DNA of 64,000 bases from Hyphomonas sp. (GTDB lineage Bacteria > Pseudomonadota > Alphaproteobacteria > Caulobacterales > Hyphomonadaceae). Under the pieces are notes generated by a model. It was not told the origin of the DNA. It worked only from the letters and a program-made list of their open reading frames with translations, and ran no database searches. The translations under genes were made by a program, and so were the position numbers. Below, piece after piece: positions 24,496 through 33,575 of the stretch (positions are counted from its first letter, which is position 1; each line of letters opens with the position of its first letter). The stretch lies in assembly GCA_016124495.1 (NCBI GenBank), contig WGNP01000007.1:124001-188000 (forward strand), written 5' to 3'.

Positions 24496-25952
24496 CGGAA
24501 GGGCGGCTCATCGAAGGCGCGCAGCTTGCGGCTGTGGAGGCTTGCGCCGCCGTCAACGGAGAGGCGCTCGAGCGTTTCGATGCCGATACGGATATGTTCG
24601 CTGATGGCGCGTTCGTAGAAACGGTTCGCTGCGCCCGGCAGCTTGATCTCGCCGTGCAGCGGCTTGTCGGACACGCACAGCAGCGTTCCATAGGGCACGC
24701 GCAGGCGGAAGCCGTTGGCGGCGATGGTCGCGCTTTCCATGTCGATCGCCACGGCCCGGCTCTTGTTGAACCGGCGGGCCGAGGCAGTGAAGCGCAGCTC
24801 CCAGTTGCGGTCGTCGGTGGTGACCACCGTGCCGGTGCGCAGGCGTTTTTTCAACGCGTCGCCCTGTTCGCCTGTCACGGCGGCCGCGGCGGCCGCCAGC
24901 GCGACCTGAACCTCAGCGATCGGCGGCACCGGAATCTCCGGAGGCAATACGCTGTCGAGCACATGGTCTTCGCGCAGATAGGCGTGCGCGAGCACATAGT
25001 CGCCGATCTGCTGCGAGTGGCGCAGGCCGCCGCAATGGCCGACCATCAGCCAGACCTGCGGGCGCAGCACGGCAAGGTGGTCGGTGATCGTCTTCGCATT
25101 CGAAGGGCCGACACCGATGTTCACCAGGGTGATACCGGCGCCATCCTTCGCGCGCAGGTGATAGGCCGGCATCTGGAAGCGCCGCCAGGGCGAGGCTTCG
25201 ATGGCCGCGCGGCTGTCGACTTCCGGCTTCGCAATTTCCAGCCCGCCAGGCACTGAAAGCGACTCGTAGCGCGTATGGCCGCCGAGCTGCGTCAGCGCCC
25301 AGTCACAGAACGCATCTACATAGCGGTGATAGTTCGTGAACAGAACATAGTGCTGGAAATGCTCGACCGGTGTGCCGGTATAGTGCTGCAGGCGCTTCAG
25401 CGAGAAATCCACGCGCTGCGCATCGAACAGCGCCAGCGGGCGCTCTCCGAAGGGCTCGAACAGTTCGCCGTCGGCAATCTCGTCGCCGATCTGCGTCAGC
25501 TTCGGCGAGGGGAACCAGCGCACGAGCTCTGCCGGAGCAATCTCCTCGAGTCCGGCGGCCTGGGAGGGGTCCCAGACATAGGCATAGGGGATTTCGGACT
25601 TCGAGGGCTCAACGTAAATGTCCACGTCATAGTCGCGCATCAGCGGGGTCAGCTGCTCGATCAGGTAGGCCCGGAAGAATTCCGGCCGCGTGACGGTCGT
25701 CACATAAACCCCCGCCTCGCTCATCTTCCCGAAGGCCCTGGAAATCGGCGGCGGAGGACCATCCGGATCATAGACGAGGCGGATCTGCGGATAGCAGAAC
25801 GCGCCGCCGGCGCGTGCTTCGCCGTCCGGGGGCGCGGCGTCATGCAGGAACCGGTTGAGAGCTTCGGAAAGGGCGGAAACGGCTTCTGCGTAGAGCGCTT
25901 CCAGCGCGTCCACGATAGCCTTCGGTGTGGTATGTTTTGACATGGCACCCAT
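24492..25952 (-). CDS. amn: AMP nucleosidase
   Basis: Enzyme of 486 residues hydrolysing AMP to adenine and ribose 5-phosphate, which sets adenylate pools. It has the N-terminal Amn-specific domain (residues about 10-190) and a C-terminal phosphorylase-fold domain with VNIGVGPSNAKTITDHLAV, GHCGGLRHSQQIGDYVLA and AIDMESATIAANG. Length matches the E. coli enzyme. A second ATG at 25943 is as plausible; neither has a clear Shine-Dalgarno. It is the first gene of a two-gene operon with cdd. The pairing suggests nucleoside and nucleotide recycling, and it lies near NAD-targeting TIR genes without obvious connection. Confidence 0.93.
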   Translation of the reverse strand: MGAMSKHTTPKAIVDALEALYAEAVSALSEALNRFLHDAAPPDGEARAGGAFCYPQIRLVYDPDGPPPPISRAFGKMSEAGVYVTTVTRPEFFRAYLIEQLTPLMRDYDVDIYVEPSKSEIPYAYVWDPSQAAGLEEIAPAELVRWFPSPKLTQIGDEIADGELFEPFGERPLALFDAQRVDFSLKRLQHYTGTPVEHFQHYVLFTNYHRYVDAFCDWALTQLGGHTRYESLSVPGGLEIAKPEVDSRAAIEASPWRRFQMPAYHLRAKDGAGITLVNIGVGPSNAKTITDHLAVLRPQVWLMVGHCGGLRHSQQIGDYVLAHAYLREDHVLDSVLPPEIPVPPIAEVQVALAAAAAAVTGEQGDALKKRLRTGTVVTTDDRNWELRFTASARRFNKSRAVAIDMESATIAANGFRLRVPYGTLLCVSDKPLHGEIKLPGAANRFYERAISEHIRIGIETLERLSVDGGASLHSRKLRAFDEPPFR

Positions 25953-26661
25953 TGGCGCGGGTTTGCGGGGAAGTCAATCGGGGGGCATTCTTCTACCGTC
26001 CCTCGTGAACGCAAGAGAGGCTGGCGTATCCACTCCGGCCCGGGTTCCAGGTCACCAGAGCTGCGGAGGAGCCAGCCGAGGCGGCGGTGACGCAGGGCGC
26101 GTTTGCTGCCGGGGCGCCGGGGCTCGGTGGATCGTGTCAGGTGTTTTCATAGGCGGGAGCATAACCCCGCCGGGGCCCCGGCCGGGTTCGCGCAGCGAGC
26201 GCCCAGGTGGCCACTGGGAACGCTGTTGGCACAAGGACGTTTCTGCGCTCATGGGCCGGCGCGCGGCGGAACTGTCATTGACCTGACAGAGTTTCGCGCG
26301 CGCGGCGACCTGAAGCGCGATTGACGTGCCGGAGACGGCCCAGCTGATCATCGATGTGCGCGATATGACGCGGACGTACGAGCGCCAGAGCATGGTGTTG
26401 GCGGCGGCGCTTCCGGTTGATGGCGGCCAGCCCTTCGCCTTCTCGGCTAGCGCTTCGAAACCCGACCTGATCCCGGACGGCAAGCTCGTGCTGCGGGCGC
26501 AGGTGCAGCGGCGAGGCGGTGACCCTCGCGGTGGAAGCCCGCGCGGGCGTGCGACGCCGATGGCCAGCATTGCGGCGGACCGACGGGCTTATTTTTTACG
26601 TCGACTGACGCAGGCGAGCACGTCCGCAATGGCCCCTCCCCTCCGGCAGACCTCTCTGGTC
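25953..26661. other. Gene-poor stretch, probably decayed sequence
   Basis: About 700 bases lie between the amn start and the TonB-receptor stop. Frames on both strands are open by GC bias only. The sole piece with protein-like character is at 26326-26608, listed separately. A GC-rich patch at 26168-26186 is partly palindromic. No RNA gene or known mobile element was recognised. Confidence 0.45.
26326..26608 (+). pseudogene. Possible gene remnant with a frameshift
   Basis: Frame 1 reads QLIIDVRDMTRTYERQSM and LPVDGGQPFAFSAS up to about 26510, ending DGKLVLRAQVQ. A +1 shift near 26512 continues sensibly as AVTLAVEARAGVRRR and ends RRTDGLIFYVD at a TGA (26606-26608). Both halves have protein-like codon choice, but neither alone starts or ends well. 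I do not recognise the family. It may be the tail of a decayed gene, or chance in GC-rich DNA. Confidence 0.3.
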
Positions 26662-29016
26662 TCAGAAACGCGCGCGCAGCGTGACGCCGTAAGTGCGCGG
26701 GTCGGCCGGCTGGCCGACATAGAGGCCGGAGTTGCCGGGTTGGGCGGCGAGGAGTTCGAAATACTCCTCATCCAGTAGGTTCTTGCCCCACAGGAAAACG
26801 TCCCAGCCATTGACGCCCCGGAATCCGATACGGCCGTTGAGGGTCGTGTAGCCGTCAACGGTCAGGAAGGCCGATTCAGTCGGGCTGGAAGAGAAATCCG
26901 AGCGGTAGAAGGCGTCCACTGCGGTGAAGTACTCGCCGTCGCGGCCGAGAAATCCGCCGGCCTGCGTGACCTCGCCGCCGAGAGAGGCGGCCCATTCGGA
27001 GATGCCAGGCAGGCGCGTGCCGGAGATGTCCACCGCCTGGGGGCCGCCCGTGTTTTCGAGGGCGGGCGGCGCGTCCGGAAAGGAGACATACTTGCCGTCG
27101 GTCCAGGCAAGCGAGGCATAGGTGGAGAAGTTGCCTGAGACCTGCGCGCGGCCGTCGAACTCGACACCCCGTACACGGACCTTTTCGGCATTGGCGAGGT
27201 AGCCGCGCAGCACGCCGATCTGGGCATTAACGACGCCGACCTGATAGTCTTGGATCTCGGTCTCATAGACGGTCAGGTTGGCTGTCACCGCGTCGAACGG
27301 GGTGGACTTGAGGCCGAACTCGATATGGCGAACGTCTTCAGGCTTGACGGTGGCCAGTTCAATAGCAGGCGCGCCTGATGCGTTGGTCGGGATGCCGCTG
27401 AGGTTCAGGCCCACGGGTTTGAAGGCAGTGGCATAGGTGGCGTAGAGGTTCACTTCCGGGTTGATCTCGTAAGCCGCAGTGATCTGTCCTGAGACATTCG
27501 TGTCATCCGCGCTCGCTGTATAGGCCAGAGGGGCGAGGATTGAGCGTTGCAGGGCAATCAGGGCAGGACTGGTGGTTTGCAGCCCGCCGAAGACCTGCGC
27601 GTCATAGTCGACGCTTTTCTCGTCATAGTTCAGGCGCAGGCCCGGCAGCAGGCGCAGCTTGTCGGTCACCTGCCATTCGAGCTGGCCGAAGAGCGCGGCG
27701 CTGGTATTCTCGGACCGGATGTCAGACGTCTGACCGTAACCATCCAGGAGGCCGGGCGTCAGCGCGGCGGCGGATGGTGCCAGCAGCCAGCGCGCGGCGG
27801 CTGAGCCCTGCTCCTGAAGTCCGGTCGAGTTGATCTCCTGCGCGAAGGCGAACGCACCGAGGACGAAGCTGAGGCTGTCATTCAGATCCCCGGCGTAGCG
27901 CAGTTCCTGCGTCCACTGGGTCTGCTCGGAGGGGTTAGCCGAGACCGTGGTGATCGGCAGGCCGAGGAAGTCCCGGTCGTTCGACGGCCCCCAGTTCCAA
28001 AGGCGCCAGGCGGTAATTGAGGTCAGCGTGCCGGGGCCGATCTCCCAGTTGGCGGTGATCGAGGCGCCGCCGAAATCCTGGTTGGACTGGTGATAGGTGT
28101 CGGCATCGGTGAGCCGGTCAAAGGCGTTGAAGCTCGGCGGGCTATAGCCGAAAAAGGCAGCCAGCGCCGGATACTGACGATTGGCAGCACGCAATGTCGG
28201 CGCGACTCCGACCGGCACGAGGGCGTAGCCATTCGGGCGCTGGCGGGTGGAATCTGCAGCGAGGATCACTTCAAGCGTGTCGGTGACATTGAACAGAAGC
28301 TGTCCGCGGACGCCGAGATTGTTCAGGTCGTTGATGTCGTTCTGCTCGGTGACGTTATACAGCGTGCCGTCACGCTGGGTGCCTGAGAAGGAGAGCTTGC
28401 CGGCAACCTTGTCCGTGAGCGGACCGGTGATCGAAGCCTTGGCCTGGATGTAGCCGAGATTGCCATAGGTGAGCTCAAACTCGGATTCCGGCGTGAAGGA
28501 CGGCTTCTTTGTCGTGATGTTGATGGCGCCGGCGGTGGTGTTCTTGCCGAACAGGGTGCCTTGCGGGCCGCGCAGGACTTCGATCTGCGAGACGTCGATG
28601 AAATCCAGCGTGGCGGCGGCGGGACGGGCGAGGAAGACGCCGTCGACATAGAGGCCGACGCCTGCGTCGAGGCCGTCATTGGTCAGGCCATAGGGAGCGC
28701 CGAGGCCGCGGATGTTGATCGAGGTGTTGCGGGGGTTAGTGGAGTAGAATTGCAGGGTCGGCACGAACTCGCGCAGGCGCCCGACGTTGAAGGCGCCGGA
28801 TTCGGCGATGAAGTCCTCGGTCAGTACAGAAACCGGGATCGGCACATCCTGCAGGTCTTCGGAAACCCGGCGGGCGGTGACGGTGATCGTCTCGCGGCGC
28901 AGTTCCGTCTCCTCCGGCAGGGAGGAAGTATCCGGCAACGGAGCGGACTGCGCCGCAGCGACCGGCGCGAGCGCGCCGAGGGCGATGGACAGGAAGGCAC
29001 GGTGGGGGGGCGACAT
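26662..29016 (-). CDS. TonB-dependent outer-membrane receptor
   Basis: Outer-membrane beta-barrel with plug domain, about 784 residues, importing an unidentified substrate using the TonB-ExbBD system. The signal peptide (MSPPHRAFLSIALGALAP, cleaved after an Ala-rich site) is followed by a TonB box in ETITVTARR. The plug has SINIRGLG and IEVLRGPQGTLFGKNTTAGA. The C-terminus ends in aromatic RARF. AGGAG directly abuts the ATG at 29022 but is six bases before the ATG at 29016, which I prefer. It belongs to the Caulobacter-type receptor group with carbohydrate, aromatic or lipid substrates. An Rrf2 regulator is divergent from it. Confidence 0.92.
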   Translation of the reverse strand: MSPPHRAFLSIALGALAPVAAAQSAPLPDTSSLPEETELRRETITVTARRVSEDLQDVPIPVSVLTEDFIAESGAFNVGRLREFVPTLQFYSTNPRNTSINIRGLGAPYGLTNDGLDAGVGLYVDGVFLARPAAATLDFIDVSQIEVLRGPQGTLFGKNTTAGAINITTKKPSFTPESEFELTYGNLGYIQAKASITGPLTDKVAGKLSFSGTQRDGTLYNVTEQNDINDLNNLGVRGQLLFNVTDTLEVILAADSTRQRPNGYALVPVGVAPTLRAANRQYPALAAFFGYSPPSFNAFDRLTDADTYHQSNQDFGGASITANWEIGPGTLTSITAWRLWNWGPSNDRDFLGLPITTVSANPSEQTQWTQELRYAGDLNDSLSFVLGAFAFAQEINSTGLQEQGSAAARWLLAPSAAALTPGLLDGYGQTSDIRSENTSAALFGQLEWQVTDKLRLLPGLRLNYDEKSVDYDAQVFGGLQTTSPALIALQRSILAPLAYTASADDTNVSGQITAAYEINPEVNLYATYATAFKPVGLNLSGIPTNASGAPAIELATVKPEDVRHIEFGLKSTPFDAVTANLTVYETEIQDYQVGVVNAQIGVLRGYLANAEKVRVRGVEFDGRAQVSGNFSTYASLAWTDGKYVSFPDAPPALENTGGPQAVDISGTRLPGISEWAASLGGEVTQAGGFLGRDGEYFTAVDAFYRSDFSSSPTESAFLTVDGYTTLNGRIGFRGVNGWDVFLWGKNLLDEEYFELLAAQPGNSGLYVGQPADPRTYGVTLRARF

Positions 29017-29209
29017 AGGCATCTCCTGATCTGGAGCGCTTTATGTCTACTAGTTTTGTCGTGTTTTAAAGTTAGAAATTCAAAACCATCAATTTAGTCC
29101 CATTTATACAGAGGTATTCGCAGTTCAAATCAGGCCTTTAACCCGACTGAACCACTATGCTTGTTAGAATACTTAAAATCTGGCAGAGGCCGTGCCATAA
29201 GGAGCCGGC
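29017..29209. promoter_or_regulatory. AT-rich divergent promoter region
   Basis: The 193 bases between the TonB receptor and the Rrf2 regulator are strikingly AT-rich for this window, especially 29040-29110 and 29161-29180. AAGGAG at 29199-29204 is the ribosome site of the regulator. It likely holds both promoters and an Rrf2 operator. I found no clean palindrome to name as the operator. Confidence 0.45.
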
Positions 29210-29650
29210 ATGATTTCGCAAAAATCCAAGTACGCCTTGCGCGCCCTTCTGGCCCTCGCCGCGCGGCCGGGCGGCGAGCCCATGCTGATCAGCGACATTG
29301 CCGAGCAGGAGGTGATCCCGCGCAAGTTCCTGGAGCAGATCCTTCTCGACCTGAAACGGGCGGGCCTGGTGGCCAGCCGCCGAGGCAAGGCCGGCGGATA
29401 CCTGATGCTGCGGCGCGCCGAGACGGTGACCTTCGGCGAAGTGCTGCGCCTGATCGACGGGCCGCTGGCGCCCCTGCCCTGCCTGTCCAAGATGGCCTAC
29501 CGGCGCTGCGGCGACTGTGCCAACGAGAACGCCTGCAAGCTGCGCAAGGTGTTTGCGCGGGTGGCGGATGCGACACGCGATATCCTGGATACCACGACGC
29601 TGGCAGATGTGCTGCAGGCGGGCGTGACAAGCCTGCCGGTGGAAATCTGA
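29210..29650 (+). CDS. Rrf2-family transcriptional regulator
   Basis: Regulator of 146 residues with an N-terminal winged helix-turn-helix (SKYALRALLALA, IPRKFLEQILLDLKRAGLV, SRRGKAGGY). Several Cys lie in the C-terminal half (PCLSK, RRCGDC, NACKL), which could bind an Fe-S cluster as in IscR, NsrR and RsrR. A strong AAGGAG lies six bases before the ATG. Because it is divergent from the TonB-dependent receptor across an AT-rich gap, the receptor gene and its own promoter are the likely targets. The number and spacing of Cys differ from IscR, so the signal (iron, NO, redox or sulphur) is open. Confidence 0.9.
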   Translation: MISQKSKYALRALLALAARPGGEPMLISDIAEQEVIPRKFLEQILLDLKRAGLVASRRGKAGGYLMLRRAETVTFGEVLRLIDGPLAPLPCLSKMAYRRCGDCANENACKLRKVFARVADATRDILDTTTLADVLQAGVTSLPVEI

Positions 29651-29802
29651 CGCCAGACGATCCGTTGGTGAGCGTCCCGGTTTCGCTGACGGGTCCGGTC
29701 AGGATGAAGCCGTCTTCACCGCAGACGGCGAACTGGGTGAGCTCCACAGCGCGGCCTATGATGGCTGGCCCGGTGGCGGGCGACCCCGCGGGGATGCGGA
29801 GC

Positions 29803-30120
29803 AAAGCCTGGATCGCAGAAGACATCAACCACGGCGGCGTGATCAGCAATTCGCGCCTGACACTGGCCTTCGGCGCGGATGGGAAGGTGTGAGGCTCGGA
29901 CACCTGCAGCCGGTTTAATGGCACGTATACGGCAGATGGCAGCAAGCTGACGATTTCACCGCTGGCCTCAACCCGGCGGGCGTGCCTCGGCGAAGCACTG
30001 CCGGGCCAGGCGCGCAAATGCCTGGGCGCGCTGGTTGGCGAGCCGGCCTGGAGCTTCACCTCGGACGGCGTACTTCTGCCGGCGGGCGCAGACGCCGCGC
30101 GTATCGTGCTGCGGCGGTAG
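29803..30120 (+). pseudogene. META/HslJ-like domain gene broken by an in-frame stop
   Basis: One frame reads KAWIAEDINHGGV, RLTLAFGADGKV, then TGA at 29890-29892, then continues in the same frame as GSDTCSRFNGTYTADG, KLTISPLASTRRAC and WSFTSDGVLLPAG to TAG at 30118-30120. The order and motifs (LTLAFG, SDTC-RFNGTY, L-ISPLASTRRAC) are those of the META domain of HslJ-like secreted or outer-membrane proteins. The natural codon at the stop would be Ser or Gly. No start or signal peptide is found upstream, so the 5' end is also lost. A sequencing error at the stop would not restore a full gene. Confidence 0.7.
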
Positions 30121-30124
30121 TTTT

Positions 30125-30156
30125 TGGGGGGCCGAGGCCCTCACCTCCCATTTCGC
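30125..30156. repeat. Degenerate hairpin related to the 19.6-kb REP-like element
   Basis: The stretch after the META remnant contains GAGGCCCTCACCTCCC, matching on the opposite strand the GGGAGGCGAGGGCCTC segment at 19620-19635 with small changes, followed by CGGGAGAGG as in hairpin 1 there. A CTCCC/GGGAG stem can form at about 30143-30156. It supports a dispersed repeat family in this genome. Confidence 0.45.
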
Positions 30157-30175
30157 GGGAGAGGCGTTAAGAGGG

Positions 30176-32107
30176 CTAGCCTCCGATCACGCCGCCATCG
30201 TTGCGTGTAATGACCATGACGCTGGGGCGTGGGGGTGAGGTGTCTGTGAAGTCGGGCCAGCGGGTGGCGGGGGCTTCGAAACTGGCGCCTTCGCCGTCGC
30301 CGGGATGCTGGACGGCGAGGAACAGGGTATCACCGTCCGGCGTGAAGCGGGGGCCGCACAGTTCGGCGCCGATGGGTACGCGGAAGAAATGGCGGCCGGA
30401 GCCGCGGCGTTTGCCTTCGGTCTCGAGGGCCCAGAGGCCGTCGGCAGCGCCGGTATCGTCATTGCCATCGGTGGCAACCCACAGGCGGCCCCTGGCATCG
30501 ATCGCGCAATTGTCGGGGCTGGCGAGCCAGCCGTTTTCAGTGGTGAAGGGATTCCAGGTGGCGCCGACTTCGGCAATGGCGGGGTCTCCGCAGCGCACGA
30601 GGATTTCCCAGGCCGAGGTCTCGGAAGTAAAGTCGCCGGCAGGTTCGGTGATCTCGATGATGTGGCCGAAGCGGTTGGAATGGCGCGGATTGGCGGCGTT
30701 GACCTGGTCCGGCGTGCGGCGATCATTGTTGGTAAGCATGACATAGACGCGGCCGGTCTTCGGGTCGGGCTCGACGTCTTCGGGGCGGTCCATGGGGGTC
30801 GCGCCGAGGAGGTCTCCGGCGCGGCGGGCTTCGATAACAACGTCCGCCTGCGACTTGAACCCGTTGGCCGGCGTCAGCGGGCCGGCGCCAAAGACGAGGG
30901 GGAGCCAGGTAACGGTGCCGTCGTCGTTGAAGCGGGCGACGTAGAGGGTGCCGTCATCAAGCAGGTTGGAACTGGCATTTGTTTCGCCGGGGACGAAGCG
31001 GCCTGCCGTGACAAACTTGTAGACATAGTCAAAGCGCTGGTCATCGCCGCAATAGACGACGACGCGGCCATCCGGGGCGACGACACTTTCGGCGCCTTCG
31101 TGCTTGAAGCGGCCAAGGGCGGTGCGTTTCTTCGGGGTTGAGTTCGGATCTTTGGGATCTACCTCGACAATCCAGCCAAAGCGGTTGGGCTCGTTCGGAG
31201 CTTTCGAGACATCGAACCGGTCGATGAACCTGCCCCAGCCATACCAGCCGCCGGGGACGCCCATACGCTTGTGATTGTCCGCCTCCGGATGATCTTCCGG
31301 CAGCGCGCCGAGGAAGTTGCCGTTGATGTTCTCCTCCGCCATCAGGTATGTACCCCAAGGCGTGATGCCGCCGGCGCAATTGTTCATGGTGCCGAGGACG
31401 TTGCGGCCGGTGGGGTCTTCGCCCGTGACGAGGCGCGCATCGCCGGCGGCGGGGCCGGTGACCTGCATGGGCGTATCAGCGGTAATGCGGCGGTTGAAGG
31501 GCGATCCGATGACGGCACGCCAGCCTTCGGCGGTGCGGCGGATTTCGGCGACCGTCCCGCCATGCGCGGCGATTTCGGTGAGCGCGATCTCGCGCGTGAG
31601 GCCCGCGGGATTGTCTTCGCGGATACCGGGGAACATCAGGTGGGTGGAAGTGTATTCATGGTTGACGCAGAGCAGTCCCCGGGGGGCTCCGTCCGTATCC
31701 GGATCAAGCGGGATGAAGCCGACATAGTCGTTGTTGTAACCGAACTGGCGCGCTTGTGCAGCAGCGGACTGGTTTCGCGGATCGAAGGGAGGGCTGTCTG
31801 CCCAGAGAGGGTCGCCCCAGCGCAGAAGAAGGTCGGCGCGGTAGCCTTCGGCGACATGGTGGGTCTGGTCGAGGCCGCGGGCGATTTCCGGGAAGCTGAA
31901 GGCGGGCGCGGGGCGCTTCATTTCATGGGCGGCGACCGCCGCAGCATCATCTGTGCGGCCTGCGCAGGCGGCGAGCGCGAGGCCGGAGACGGCGGTGAGC
32001 CCGCCGAGGAAGCCGCGCCGCGAGAGGCGGCGCTCAATGATGTCCGTGATGGTATCGGCGCCGGACGCGATACGCGGGTTTACGGGCGTGTTTTCTGACT
32101 GGTCCAT
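30176..32107 (-). CDS. phoX: PhoX-family alkaline phosphatase
   Basis: Phosphatase of 643 residues (DUF839). The Tat signal SRRGFLGGLTAVSGLALAAC sends it folded to the periplasm. PhoX enzymes use an iron-calcium cofactor instead of zinc to release phosphate from organic esters. Typical motifs seen are FGYNNDYVGFIPL, CVNHEYTS, NNCAGGITPWGTYLMAEEN and RFKHEGAE. AGGAG lies nine bases before the ATG. It is 74 bases downstream of the DUF1826-DUF3299 pair on the same strand, which is preceded by a Zur-like box. That makes sense for a zinc-sparing phosphatase. No pho box was found directly upstream. Confidence 0.9.
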   Translation of the reverse strand: MDQSENTPVNPRIASGADTITDIIERRLSRRGFLGGLTAVSGLALAACAGRTDDAAAVAAHEMKRPAPAFSFPEIARGLDQTHHVAEGYRADLLLRWGDPLWADSPPFDPRNQSAAAQARQFGYNNDYVGFIPLDPDTDGAPRGLLCVNHEYTSTHLMFPGIREDNPAGLTREIALTEIAAHGGTVAEIRRTAEGWRAVIGSPFNRRITADTPMQVTGPAAGDARLVTGEDPTGRNVLGTMNNCAGGITPWGTYLMAEENINGNFLGALPEDHPEADNHKRMGVPGGWYGWGRFIDRFDVSKAPNEPNRFGWIVEVDPKDPNSTPKKRTALGRFKHEGAESVVAPDGRVVVYCGDDQRFDYVYKFVTAGRFVPGETNASSNLLDDGTLYVARFNDDGTVTWLPLVFGAGPLTPANGFKSQADVVIEARRAGDLLGATPMDRPEDVEPDPKTGRVYVMLTNNDRRTPDQVNAANPRHSNRFGHIIEITEPAGDFTSETSAWEILVRCGDPAIAEVGATWNPFTTENGWLASPDNCAIDARGRLWVATDGNDDTGAADGLWALETEGKRRGSGRHFFRVPIGAELCGPRFTPDGDTLFLAVQHPGDGEGASFEAPATRWPDFTDTSPPRPSVMVITRNDGGVIGG

Positions 32108-32181
32108 GGCGATGGCTCCTGCAGGGTGCTGGGTCGTGGCCTTAGTGGCATCGCTGCGTGACAGAACGATGAAACCGCGGC

Positions 32182-32871
32182 TCAGGGATAAGGATAGGGT
32201 TCGAGTTTGGCGAGGTCGATGGAATAGGCGGCGTCGCCTGTATCGTTCAGGAACCTGCCCCGCCCGAAAGTGCCTTCCACATAATAGGGCACCCAGATGT
32301 CCCCGATCTTCACGCCCTTGTCCGCGCGTACGAAAATGATCTGGTTAGGCGGAGGCGGCGGCGTGTGGATACAGGCGCCCATGTAAGGCACGAACAGGAA
32401 CTCAGTGTGCGTCTTTTTGGGATTAAAGTCGAACGGCACGACATAGCCGGGTATGCGCACGCGCATGCCGTCGTAATCCTCAACCGTGTCGAAAGTGCCG
32501 AACTGGGGCATGTAGTCCATGTCTGACCCTTCCTCGATCGCGCCGAAGGGGTCGGCATCATAGAGGCTGGTGGCGTTTGCCTGGTAGCGCTGTTCCAGCA
32601 TGGCGTAGAATTCGGCCTGCTGGCGGGCGAGTTCCTCTTCGGCGCCGGCGGGCAGAAGGTCGCCCCAGATGATCGGCAGAGCCTCACCCGGCTTGACGCC
32701 CCAGTACTCTGCGGCGTCGCGCGGCGGCGCGCCGGGCTCTTTCGCGGCTTCAAAATCGGCTGTCTCGGCGCCTTCCGGCAACGGCGGCGGCACCGTGACG
32801 GGTGCCTCTGCGGGTTTGCCGCAGGAGGCGAACAGGAGGGCGGCAAGAAGAAGGATGAGACGCGCCGACAT
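32182..32871 (-). CDS. DUF3299 lipoprotein
   Basis: Protein of 229 residues with a lipoprotein signal (LLLAALLFASC, Cys at 17). It has a DUF3299 core with GYVVPFDFN, FLFVPYMGACIHTPPPPPNQ and a C-terminal PYYVEGTF region. The CIHTPPPPPNQ motif (Cys, His) could bind metal. DUF3299 proteins often sit in zinc- or metal-uptake operons; their biochemical role is not established. Its ATG overlaps the DUF1826 stop (TGATG), so it is translationally coupled. The open frame runs back to 33081 but that part belongs to the upstream gene's region. Confidence 0.85.
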   Translation of the reverse strand: MSARLILLLAALLFASCGKPAEAPVTVPPPLPEGAETADFEAAKEPGAPPRDAAEYWGVKPGEALPIIWGDLLPAGAEEELARQQAEFYAMLEQRYQANATSLYDADPFGAIEEGSDMDYMPQFGTFDTVEDYDGMRVRIPGYVVPFDFNPKKTHTEFLFVPYMGACIHTPPPPPNQIIFVRADKGVKIGDIWVPYYVEGTFGRGRFLNDTGDAAYSIDLAKLEPYPYP

Positions 32872-33527
32872 CAGGCGGCTTCCGCAGCATCGAGAACGAA
32901 GAGCAGCCGCGGCGGCGCGCCGGACGGCATCGGAGGCGATTTGTGAAGGATGCGGGGTGTCTGGCCCAGCCTCAGGCCGCGAAGGAGAAGCACGTCCCAG
33001 GTACGGACCTGCCCGGTGGTTCCGCTTTCCGGAGCGAGCCAATGGGTGCCCGGGCCGCGATAGGTGACGAGCAGGCGCCACCCCGTGCGGTCCTGATGGA
33101 AGCGGCGGCAGGCATCATCGGCGATACACTCCATCCGCAGACGGACGGACCGACCCGGCAGGGCGGCGAGAAACATGGACAGGAGTTCACGCATGTCTGT
33201 CTCCACGGCGGCGCGGGCAACGGGGTGGAGGCCAGCGGAGTCTGCGGCGCAGGACAGCGCGCATTCCGGATCGCTTCGCACATCGTTTACGAGGAAGGAA
33301 TCTAGCGGCAGCAGCGGGCTGGCCGCAAGGGCGCATGCCACATCCGGCGCAGGCGTGCGGCGGCAAAGCGCGAGTTCGATCTCGTCCCTGCCCGCCTGCG
33401 AGAAGAGCACGGCGAGGTCCGGCGCTTCGACCGCGGCACCGGCGAGGCTGGCCGGCAGCGATTCGGAGGAAGGCGGCCTGGACGCGCGCATCGGACGGGA
33501 CTTGACGGAAGGGATCATGGGCGGCAT
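32871..33527 (-). CDS. DUF1826 protein
   Basis: Protein of 218 residues matching DUF1826: [24 protein letters not shown] in pieces ([14 protein letters not shown]), then ILHKSPP and RLLFVLD at the end. The His/Asp pattern and jelly-roll-like order suggest a metal or 2-oxoglutarate oxygenase-like fold, but no activity is established. DUF1826 genes are recurrent partners of COG0523 GTPases and are predicted Zur targets. It is divergent from such a GTPase here, with the Zur-like box between. A second ATG at 33518 is possible. Confidence 0.85.
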   Translation of the reverse strand: MPPMIPSVKSRPMRASRPPSSESLPASLAGAAVEAPDLAVLFSQAGRDEIELALCRRTPAPDVACALAASPLLPLDSFLVNDVRSDPECALSCAADSAGLHPVARAAVETDMRELLSMFLAALPGRSVRLRMECIADDACRRFHQDRTGWRLLVTYRGPGTHWLAPESGTTGQVRTWDVLLLRGLRLGQTPRILHKSPPMPSGAPPRLLFVLDAAEAA

Positions 33528-33532
33528 TTAAC

Positions 33533-33545
33533 GTTACAGTATAAC
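33533..33545. promoter_or_regulatory. Putative Zur box in divergent promoter
   Basis: GTTACAGTATAAC has half-sites GTTA and TAAC; reading the opposite strand gives GTTATACTGTAAC, so 5 of 6 pairs around the centre agree. It matches the alphaproteobacterial Zur pattern GTTATNNTATAAC closely. It lies 5 bases from the DUF1826 start and 30 bases before the ZigA-like start, so one dimer could repress both directions when zinc is sufficient. The zur gene is not in the window. Confidence 0.7.
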
Positions 33546-33575
33546 ATTTACAACCCTTATTGTGAGCGCCGCAAC

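Noticed and set aside
29890-29892. TGA in the META-domain remnant as a selenocysteine codon
   Set aside because: No SECIS-like hairpin is seen just downstream, the aligned residue in the family is not Cys, and the gene lacks a start.
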